A stretch of DNA of 64,000 bases from Verrucomicrobiales bacterium. GTDB lineage: Bacteria > Verrucomicrobiota > Verrucomicrobiia > Limisphaerales > J093. Numbering within the stretch: position 1 is the first letter of the stretch; each line of letters starts with the position of its first letter. This document shows positions 34,588 to 44,145 of this stretch, piece after piece. Made by a program: the position numbers and the translations under genes. Below the pieces are notes generated by a model. That model had not been told where the DNA came from. It did no database searches and saw only the letters and a program-made list of their open reading frames with translations. Location of the stretch: contig JABTUJ010000029.1 in assembly GCA_015075445.1 (NCBI GenBank), positions 1 to 64,000 on the forward strand, read 5' to 3'.

Positions 34588-37500
34588 ACCCCATCCCACA
34601 ACAACTCGCCGCCTGGCGCACCCGCCATCCGCGCCTGGTCGACCTCGCCGAGGTCCTCTCCCTCGCCTTGCGCTGCGAACCCGCCCTCGTCCGCCAGGCC
34701 CGCCTCTTCATCGGCCAGGACGATCCCGCCCTGGAAGCCGACCTCTGGTTCAGCAGCCTCGTCGAGTCCCGCTCCACGCGCGGCATCGTCCTCCTCCCGG
34801 AAGTCGCCGCCGAACTCCGCGCCCAACTCGCCCGCCGCGATCTCCCCCGCTTCGAGCAAGCCCGCGCCCTGGTCGCCACCCTCCATGCTGCCGAACCGTG
34901 GTCCCTCCGCGCCGAGGAATCGCTGTATCATCTCTCCGCCCGATCCGCCCCCGGCGACCCGGAGCGTTGCGAAGCCATCCTCCAGTCCGTCGGGGCACGC
35001 CTCCGCACCCATCAGAACCCCAAGGACCTCGCCCGCTGGATCCTTCGCGCCCTGGACCGCATGCCGCCCGAGGTCCTCACCCAGCACGCGGCCCGGGCCC
35101 TCAGTCTCGGTGCCGGTGTCCAACTCGACCGCCGCGTTCCTCCGACCGACCCCGGCGACCTCGCCCAGTGGACTTCGTGGTTGCCCCAAGACCTCCCCTC
35201 CACCCCCCTCCACGTTCGCCGTCAGGACGCCTTCCTCGACCTCGCCGCCCATCCCTTGCCGGGTGGCCTCGAATTCCCCGTCCCGCAGACCGATCCTCTC
35301 GTCGTCGACGTCGTCTGGCACGACGGCGTCCGCGATCACCTTGAACGCGTGCGCCTCCGTCCGGGCCAGTCGCGGCGCCTCCACCTCCCCAGCCCCAACG
35401 CCGAGCTCCGGACCCTCCTCGGCCAACGCCAGGCTCTGATCCCGACCCGAACCGCGGACACCGACTTGGTCCCGGGGTTCGACTTTGCCGCCCTCCGCGC
35501 CCGGCACCGGCCCTTCCACGCCCGCCAGGAGGAGTTCGCCGAACTCCAGAAGCGGGCCCGTTTTGCCCCCGACACCTGCCTCGCCCTCACCGGACCTCCC
35601 GGCGTCGGCAAGACTGCCTTGCTCTGCCGGCTCCTCGATGCGTTGGCGGCGGATCGCGCGCCTGTCGCCGTGCATTTCCTCGCCGATGGCCCGCCCCAGT
35701 GGTCCCGCACCAAGGTCCTGCAAGCCTCCCTCCGTCAGCAGCTCGAGGCCTTGCTGCCACCCAACAGCGCCCTCGAATCCGACACGCCAGACCTTCACGA
35801 TCTCCTCCTTCAGGTCAGCCGCTCCTCCGAACACCACACCGCCCCCATCCTCCTTATCGATGGCCTCCACGCCGCCGAGGACGTCCACCAACTCATCGAT
35901 TGGCTCGCCCCCAACCGCCCGCCCGCCGCCACCCTCGTCGTCTCGACTCGCGACGCGGGCCCGCTGGCTGCGTTGCGTCCCGTGGAGATCCCGGTGCGGC
36001 CGGATGCCGCGGTATGCCGGGCCTACCTCGAGCACTATGCGCGAGCGACGGACCTGCGCACCCTCCTGCGTTCCCCAGGCCCGGGCAGAGTGTTCGTGGC
36101 CCACGACAGTCAGACGGACGCGCAGCGCACCTTCGCCACGGACTTTGCCCGTGCCCTGCAACGCCGTGGCGTCAAGACCTTCCTCGACCTGCTCAACCTC
36201 AAACCGGGTGACTCCTTTCAGCAGGCGATCGAGAAAACTGTGTCCGCCTCGGACACGGTGGTCGCTCTCCTCAGCGAGGGCCCGAGGCAAAACTACGCAC
36301 TCAGCCAAGCGGTGGAAATGGCGGCCCACCGTGGCCTCCGCATTCTTCCTGTCGCGCTAGGGGTCGGTGCCGCTGCCGCAATGGGTCCGCTCCGAGAGCG
36401 ACAACCCATCCTCCTCGACCCCTCATTCGGCCCTGAGCTCGCTGCCGAACGCGTCGTCGCGCAGTGGAAGGCTGGTCAGATGGACCCAATCCGGGTCCTG
36501 CTGGATCATGCCGCCGGCGTTTGTGGCCGCCTCGTGGCCATGCTCGACTGGCTCACCGCGCAACCGCCCCATGCCCGGCAACTGGATCGCCTTCCGCCCA
36601 CCCTCTACGACGGCTTTCACCCGACCTGGCAGAGGCTCGCCGAACTCCCCGAACTCACCCCCGAACTCCGCGACCGGCTCATGGCGCTGCTCGCCGCCGC
36701 ACGCGAACCCCTCCCGCGCGCCCTGCTCGAACGTCTCCTCAAACCCGCCTCCGAACCGCGCCCTGCCAAGTCCCATTTCCCCCTGACCGAAACCCCCGCC
36801 CCACCTGCTCCCCTCGCCCCCGCCCTTCAAACCCTGGTCCGCGCCGCCCTCCTCCACGAAGTGACCATGGATCAGATCCCCGACGAAGCAGCCCACGACG
36901 GTCCGTGGTTCGAACTTTCCCACCCTTCCATCCCCCCCGCCGTCCGCGAGGCGCTCGGCCCCGAACCCCTCCGGCAAGCCCACCGCGACCTCGCCTCCCT
37001 CCGGCTGCAGAACTCGCTCGAACGCCGCGGAACCGCCTACCGCTACGGCCTCCGCCACGAGATCGCTCACCACACCGCCGCCGGCGACCTCCCGACCGCC
37101 CTCAGCACCGCCACCGATCTCGGCTTCCTGAACGAAATCCGCCACGTCCTCGGCAGCCAAGCCGTCCTCGACGTGCTCGTGGACTTCCAGCAAGCCCTCG
37201 ACCAGGCCGCCGCGACCGCCGCTGAAACCGCCCAGCTCCAGGCAGCCGAACACGGACTGCCCGTCCAGTCCACCTCCACCGAGGTCTCCCATGACTTCGT
37301 CCCCCTCCTCCGTGACCTCCTTGCCCGCTTCCCAGCTCTGCCCCCTGACCTGACCCCGGCCCTCTACCACGGCCTCCGGGAACGCGGCTGGAACGACGAA
37401 CGCCTCACCACCGCCTTCGGCCGCGTCTGGGACAAGGTCGAGTTGGCGCCCGTCCTCCGCATCACTTCCCGCACCGAACCCACCGTCGACGAACGCTGGC

Positions 37501-39521
37501 CCGCCACCGCCTGGACCCGCTTGCCCTCCGGCCGGTATTGCGGCGGCGATTCCCAGGGATCCCTCCACCTGCTCGAGCCCGGCGATTCCCACGGCTCCAC
37601 CCTCTCCGCTTACGGATCGCCGATTTGCTCCCTCGGCCCCGTCGATCCCAGCAACCCGGGGATCGAGGATGTCCTGGTGGGTTACGAGAACGGTCATGTT
37701 GTCCGTCACCGCCTCCCTGAAGGCGCCCCGGTTTGGGACATCGAACCGCACGCCGGACCCGTCACCGGGCTGCTGCCTCTTCCGGATCGCCACGCCGCCT
37801 CCTGGTCGAAGGATGGCACCGTCAGTGTCTTCAACACCCGCACCGGTCAGGTCCGCACCCAACTCGTCGGCTCCGGTGGTCCCATTACCGCCTTCGTTGC
37901 ACACGGCGCCACACTTGAAGGGGTGACCGAAACCGCGGGCTTCACCGCCAGTTCCGATGGGACCCTGCGGCGTTGGGACCTTCGGTCCGGACGCCTCCTC
38001 GACCGCGTCGTGGCCCATCACGGCGGCGTCCGTTGCCTGGCGCTCCATCCCTCCTCCAGATTCGTCCTCACCGCCGATGACGCGGGCATCCTCCGGCTCT
38101 GGGAAGTCGACCGCAGCCCCTCCTCCCACCTCGGGCTCCGTGAAATCGCCCAGCGGGTCGGCCACCGCGGCGCCATCCACGCCTGCGGCTTCCTCGACCC
38201 GCAGACCGCGATTTCCACCGGTGCTGATGGCACCGTCCGCATCTGGGATTTCACCGCGGAAATCGTCCACCCAGGCAACGTCACCGCCTCACCATCCACC
38301 CCTGCCGGGAAGGAACTGCTCCACGTCCATCGCGGCCCCGCGACCGGGTTCATCGCCGATCCCAAGGGCGGCCTGCTCACCTTCGCCTCGGATGGCTCCG
38401 CCCAACGGTGGACCCCAACCCTCGAGCCAGGCCCCGGTTTCGCCATCGACACCCCCATCATCGCCGCCTTCCACGACACCCTCCAACAGAGCTTCTGGGT
38501 CGGCACGTCTGACGGACGCCTGGTGCGCGTCTCCGAGGATGCCGACGACGCCCACGCTCCGCCTGCCCCAGTCGAGTCGTGCGCCATCCTCCCCCACGCA
38601 GACGTGCTCTTCTCCACCCGGGTCGGGGAAACGTTCCGCACCGTCCTTGCCGATCGCTCCCCCACCGGCTCACGCCGCATCCTCGAAGGCGGCCTGTGCA
38701 CCGCACCCGCAGCCGGCGACTTCTTCGTGACGGCCACCTCTACCCAACTGCGCGTCTATCATCCCAACGGCGAGCTTGCTGCTTCGCACGGACTGGGTCG
38801 GGCTCCCGATGCCGGTCCGCCCTCCGGGTCCATCTCTGCCCTGGCCGTCTCCCCCTCGGGCCGCTGGATCGCCACGGGCCACGCGCCTGGCACGGTGGTC
38901 CTCTGGTACCACGAGACCGCCGAGGGCCACCTTCGCCAAGTCGCCCTCCTCCCGGCCGCCCGCGGCGCCATCACTTCCCTCGCCTTCACGCCTCGGGAGG
39001 ACCTGGTCGCCGCCACCTCCCAGGATGGCACCGCCACCCTCTGGCGCTTCCCGGATGCGCCAAACGTCGCTGACGTCCCCACCATCCCTCGGCACCGATT
39101 CAACCCAGCCGCCGGGCCTCTCCTCGCCTGCGCCCTTGCCCCCGAAGCATCGCTGCTCGCCACCGGGGGTTTCGATCGCGCCCTGCGGCTCTGGGACCTC
39201 CGAACCGGCTCCCCGCACGCAGTCCTCTCTGGCCACCGTGAGGCCATCCGCGCCCTCGCCTTCACGCCCGACGGCCATCGACTCCTCTCCGCCAGCGAGG
39301 ACGCCACCCTCCGCCTTTGGGACCCCGCCTCACTCACCCTCCTCGAAACCTGCCACGGACCTTCCGGATTCCATTCCCTCGCCGTCGCCTCCGACTCGCG
39401 CACCCTCGCTGCCGGCGAAGCCAACGGATCCGTGTGGCTTCTCGTACTGCGCCCCCCACCACAGGGGTCAGTAGATAGTATGCGCCAACCTGCCTCCTCA
39501 CCGCAGTCCGCCCTCCCCTAG
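34584..39521 (+). CDS. STAND NTPase-TIR-WD40 giant protein
   Basis: About 1,645 residues in order: helical/beta N-terminal region (1-320) resembling the partner proteins of vWA-MoxR systems; P-loop NTPase with ALTGPPGVGKTALLCRLLDA (about 335) and Walker B APILLIDGLHAAED (about 422); an internal TIR domain (about 502-625: GRVFVAHDSQTDAQRTFATD, TFLDLLNLKPGD, SDTVVALLSEGPRQNYALSQ); helical linker (630-960); WD40 blades to the end, e.g. AIRALAFTPDGHRLLSASED and ATLRLWDP. WD40 blades usually sense and STAND modules oligomerise to activate an effector, here TIR. The in-frame ATG at 34407 would overlap the vWA gene by 180 bp with an Arg/Pro-rich shadow, so a CTG at 34584 (4-bp overlap) is my preferred start. 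The C-terminal ~18 residues come from an inserted palindromic element. Confidence 0.85.
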   Translation: MNPIPQQLAAWRTRHPRLVDLAEVLSLALRCEPALVRQARLFIGQDDPALEADLWFSSLVESRSTRGIVLLPEVAAELRAQLARRDLPRFEQARALVATLHAAEPWSLRAEESLYHLSARSAPGDPERCEAILQSVGARLRTHQNPKDLARWILRALDRMPPEVLTQHAARALSLGAGVQLDRRVPPTDPGDLAQWTSWLPQDLPSTPLHVRRQDAFLDLAAHPLPGGLEFPVPQTDPLVVDVVWHDGVRDHLERVRLRPGQSRRLHLPSPNAELRTLLGQRQALIPTRTADTDLVPGFDFAALRARHRPFHARQEEFAELQKRARFAPDTCLALTGPPGVGKTALLCRLLDALAADRAPVAVHFLADGPPQWSRTKVLQASLRQQLEALLPPNSALESDTPDLHDLLLQVSRSSEHHTAPILLIDGLHAAEDVHQLIDWLAPNRPPAATLVVSTRDAGPLAALRPVEIPVRPDAAVCRAYLEHYARATDLRTLLRSPGPGRVFVAHDSQTDAQRTFATDFARALQRRGVKTFLDLLNLKPGDSFQQAIEKTVSASDTVVALLSEGPRQNYALSQAVEMAAHRGLRILPVALGVGAAAAMGPLRERQPILLDPSFGPELAAERVVAQWKAGQMDPIRVLLDHAAGVCGRLVAMLDWLTAQPPHARQLDRLPPTLYDGFHPTWQRLAELPELTPELRDRLMALLAAAREPLPRALLERLLKPASEPRPAKSHFPLTETPAPPAPLAPALQTLVRAALLHEVTMDQIPDEAAHDGPWFELSHPSIPPAVREALGPEPLRQAHRDLASLRLQNSLERRGTAYRYGLRHEIAHHTAAGDLPTALSTATDLGFLNEIRHVLGSQAVLDVLVDFQQALDQAAATAAETAQLQAAEHGLPVQSTSTEVSHDFVPLLRDLLARFPALPPDLTPALYHGLRERGWNDERLTTAFGRVWDKVELAPVLRITSRTEPTVDERWPATAWTRLPSGRYCGGDSQGSLHLLEPGDSHGSTLSAYGSPICSLGPVDPSNPGIEDVLVGYENGHVVRHRLPEGAPVWDIEPHAGPVTGLLPLPDRHAASWSKDGTVSVFNTRTGQVRTQLVGSGGPITAFVAHGATLEGVTETAGFTASSDGTLRRWDLRSGRLLDRVVAHHGGVRCLALHPSSRFVLTADDAGILRLWEVDRSPSSHLGLREIAQRVGHRGAIHACGFLDPQTAISTGADGTVRIWDFTAEIVHPGNVTASPSTPAGKELLHVHRGPATGFIADPKGGLLTFASDGSAQRWTPTLEPGPGFAIDTPIIAAFHDTLQQSFWVGTSDGRLVRVSEDADDAHAPPAPVESCAILPHADVLFSTRVGETFRTVLADRSPTGSRRILEGGLCTAPAAGDFFVTATSTQLRVYHPNGELAASHGLGRAPDAGPPSGSISALAVSPSGRWIATGHAPGTVVLWYHETAEGHLRQVALLPAARGAITSLAFTPREDLVAATSQDGTATLWRFPDAPNVADVPTIPRHRFNPAAGPLLACALAPEASLLATGGFDRALRLWDLRTGSPHAVLSGHREAIRALAFTPDGHRLLSASEDATLRLWDPASLTLLETCHGPSGFHSLAVASDSRTLAAGEANGSVWLLVLRPPPQGSVDSMRQPASSPQSALP

Positions 39522-39610
39522 TCTCCGCCTCCACACACAGCCAGCCCCGGAAGTTCATCCGAACCGACCCGTCCACCGCCGGGAAGAGCACAATACTATT
39601 GACTGACCCC
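39463..39610. mobile_element. Palindromic GGGGTCAGT element at the 3' end of the STAND gene
   Basis: Arms AGGGGTCAGTAGATAGTAT (39463-39481) and ATACTATTGACTGACCCCT (39592-39610) form an imperfect 19-bp inverted repeat around about 110 bp. The element supplies the stop codon of the STAND/WD40 gene at 39519-39521 and the last ~18 codons after the WD40 blade. It has no transposase. The minus strand of the interior has an open frame (MNFRGWLCVEAETRGGRTAV) that I read as a repeat-family feature rather than a gene. Related arms occur at 27826-28189. Confidence 0.6.
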
Positions 39611-39634
39611 TGAGCGATCCGAAAGCTCGCCGCC

Positions 39635-41848
<2,214 letters not shown>

Positions 41849-41908
41849 AACCCGCGTGCCGGCTTGGCGCTTGAATCGAGGGCGGACGTGTGGGATTCTG
41901 CCCACGCT

Positions 41909-42493
41909 ATGAGACTCGTCGGGCTGTGTCTCCTGACCGCGCTAGCCGCGGGTTTGCTGCCGGATCTGCAAGGCCAGTATCTGGCGCCCCGGCAGTATCT
42001 GCGTCGGCTCCCGCCTGCCCAGCAACCCTCCCCACAACCGACTCCCGGAACCGCCGGACTGCCACCGGGCCCCGTGATCACCGCCCCACCGACACCCGCC
42101 CCGACGGCGTCCGCCGCCGAGGCCGCCAAAGCCGCGTCCCAAAAGGAAGCCACGACCAAACGGGTGATCGAGTTCCAGAAGAAGCGGGCCCTGGCCGGTT
42201 CCGCCGCGGCGCAGTACAGTCTCGCCGTGCGTTACCTCGAGGGGGACGGGGTCGAGAAGGACCTGGCCGAGGCCTGCAAATGGCTCCGGGCCGCCGCCAA
42301 ACAGGACTACACCTGGGCCAAGCGCAAGCTGGTCGAACTCGAGAAGGAACACGGCCAACTCCCGCCCCCGGTCGAGGCAGACCCCGCCGCCTCTCCCGCC
42401 CCGGCGGCCGGCAACGATGCCGCCGCGCCACCTTCCCCTGAGGAATCATCATCGCCTGCCCCTCCCGCCGACGCCCCCACGCCCCGCCTTTGA
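41909..42493 (+). CDS. Sel1-repeat exported protein
   Basis: A 194-residue protein. I start at the ATG at 41909, which gives a signal peptide (LVGLCLLTALAAGLLPDLQG); the open frame begins 45 bp earlier. A Pro/Ala-rich segment (about 30-75) precedes two Sel1-type helical repeats, including GSAAAQYSLAVRYLEGDGVE and KDLAEACKWLRAAAKQDYTW, and a Pro-rich acidic C-terminus. Sel1 repeats mediate protein-protein interactions, often in cell-envelope signalling. It overlaps nothing upstream and is followed immediately by a small lipoprotein gene. Confidence 0.8.
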   Translation: MRLVGLCLLTALAAGLLPDLQGQYLAPRQYLRRLPPAQQPSPQPTPGTAGLPPGPVITAPPTPAPTASAAEAAKAASQKEATTKRVIEFQKKRALAGSAAAQYSLAVRYLEGDGVEKDLAEACKWLRAAAKQDYTWAKRKLVELEKEHGQLPPPVEADPAASPAPAAGNDAAAPPSPEESSSPAPPADAPTPRL

Positions 42494-42504
42494 ACCTGAC
42501 CCCA

Positions 42505-42894
42505 ATGAAACGCAAGCGCCCGTCGGACTCCTTGGTAACCATCGCGGTCGGGCTCTGGCTGGGCCTGGCCACCTCCGGCTGTCAGAGCACCACAACCACC
42601 GAGACCTACGTGGGCAGGCCCTCGGGCAGCCTGGGGGATCTCAACTACAAGCTGCGCAAGGAACCGGCGGCCTCGAAAACACCCCGGTCGACCCCGGACC
42701 GGCCGCAAGTCGTGTTGCTGGTCATGCACGACGCCGACGGCCTTCCGGTCTACGCCGAAACCCAGAAGAGTTCGGGTGACCCCGCCCTGGATCGGCGGGC
42801 GCAGGACTGGGTCCTCAAGAAACGGCGCTTCCCCAAGGGCGTGGCCAACACGGTCGTCGTGACGGTTGACCCGAAGCAGGTCCCCAAGCCGTAG
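42505..42894 (+). CDS. Small TonB-C-like lipoprotein
   Basis: A 129-residue protein with a lipoprotein signal (VGLWLGLATSGC, lipobox TSGC) and a C-terminal domain of two short strands and a helix (VVLLVMHDADGLPVYAETQK, DPALDRRAQDWVLKKRRFPK, then TVVVTVDP) that resembles TonB C-terminal/energy-transducing domains. ATG at 42505 is preferred to a TTG at 42490 that overlaps the preceding stop. It probably sits in the outer membrane; function unknown. Confidence 0.65.
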   Translation: MKRKRPSDSLVTIAVGLWLGLATSGCQSTTTTETYVGRPSGSLGDLNYKLRKEPAASKTPRSTPDRPQVVLLVMHDADGLPVYAETQKSSGDPALDRRAQDWVLKKRRFPKGVANTVVVTVDPKQVPKP

Positions 42895-43113
42895 GCGCGT
42901 TGACCGATTCCACCGCCGGCGAGACTTTATAGGTGCAGCGCGACCTGGCCCCGGCTAAAAACTCGCCGTGCTCAAAACCTGGAGCGATCGGCCGTCGATG
43001 CGGCTGTCTGTCCCGACATGTCCGGGAACGGAAACCCTCCCCCCCGGCTCAGTGCCCCGTGGCGCGTTGTCTCAACTCCAGGCTCACCGAATCCATGTTC
43101 CACTCCTATTGCC

Positions 43114-44145
43114 ATGAAACCCCTGTCTGACTCCACAACCTCTCCCTCGGTCGCCCTCGCCCCGCTGGTTGGGCCAGAAGCGCTGATTTCTCCGTCGCGG
43201 CACCGGCTCCGCCCACCGGCTCTCCTCCTGGCGCTGGGCCTGCTCCTTGCCGCCGCCGGACCCGCCCTCGCCGCCGAGGACACTGTGGACCTGAAACCCC
43301 AGTGGAAGGTCGGTCAGCGCATGGTCCAGCAGTACAAGACCACGCAAAAACAGAAGATCGGCATGCCCAATGCCGCCGCCCCCATGCAGCAGGCGACCGA
43401 GCAGACCCAGGAGGTGGCCGTCTCCGTCGTCAAACAGCGGCCCGAGGGCGGCCACGAGTTGAGCGTCGAGTTCCTCACCATGAAGATCGAGTCCAAGATG
43501 GGCGAAACCGTCATGCTCAAGTACGACTCGAAGACGGACAAGACCGCGACCGGGGAGAATCCCATGAGCGGGATCTTCCAGAAGCTGGTGGGCGCGAAGT
43601 TCACCCTCCTCACCACGCCCGAAGGCGAGGTCGAGAAGGTGGAAGGCCTCGAGAAGGTGCTCGAGAGCCTGGCCGCCGGCCTGCCCGAGTTGTTCGCCGG
43701 CATGGTGCAGTCCATGGTCAACAGCGACGCCGTCAAGCAGATGAGCGGCTTGCCGCCGAACCTCCCCAAGGAACCCGTGGCGGTCGGCCACGAATGGCCG
43801 GTCAAGACCGAGGTGGCCTTGGGACCACTCGGCACCATGGTCCTCGACCTTCGCTACAAGTACACCGGGCTCGAGCGCAAACGCGACTACTCCTGCGCGG
43901 TGCTCGACCACAAGGGCTTCATCACCAGCAAGGCAGGCAGCGGCACCGGGCCCGTCAGCTTCAGCGGGGTCAGCGGCACGACCTCCGGGCGCTCCTGGTA
44001 TGTGCCCAGCGTGGGTACCATCATCGACTCCTTCGCGGATCAGAAGATGAAACTGAAGATGAAAGCCATGGGCCAGGACGTGTCCATGGACATGGACCAA
44101 CGCGTCCTCACGAAGATGACCGAGGTGACAACACCGGCGGAATAG
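43114..44145 (+). CDS. DUF6263-like exported protein
   Basis: A 343-residue exported protein, started at the ATG at 43114; an open frame begins 96 bp earlier. The signal segment is PPALLLALGLLLAAAGPALA. The body (KVGQRMVQQYKTTQKQKIGM, QEVAVSVVKQRPEGGHELSV, FTLLTTPEGEVEKVEGLEKV, WYVPSVGTIIDSFADQKMK) matches the DUF6263-type pattern of secreted proteins in Verrucomicrobiota: a beta-sandwich whose strands read W.vGqr..y. Its 3' end overlaps the convergent histidine-kinase gene by 38 bp. Function unknown. Confidence 0.7.
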   Translation: MKPLSDSTTSPSVALAPLVGPEALISPSRHRLRPPALLLALGLLLAAAGPALAAEDTVDLKPQWKVGQRMVQQYKTTQKQKIGMPNAAAPMQQATEQTQEVAVSVVKQRPEGGHELSVEFLTMKIESKMGETVMLKYDSKTDKTATGENPMSGIFQKLVGAKFTLLTTPEGEVEKVEGLEKVLESLAAGLPELFAGMVQSMVNSDAVKQMSGLPPNLPKEPVAVGHEWPVKTEVALGPLGTMVLDLRYKYTGLERKRDYSCAVLDHKGFITSKAGSGTGPVSFSGVSGTTSGRSWYVPSVGTIIDSFADQKMKLKMKAMGQDVSMDMDQRVLTKMTEVTTPAE

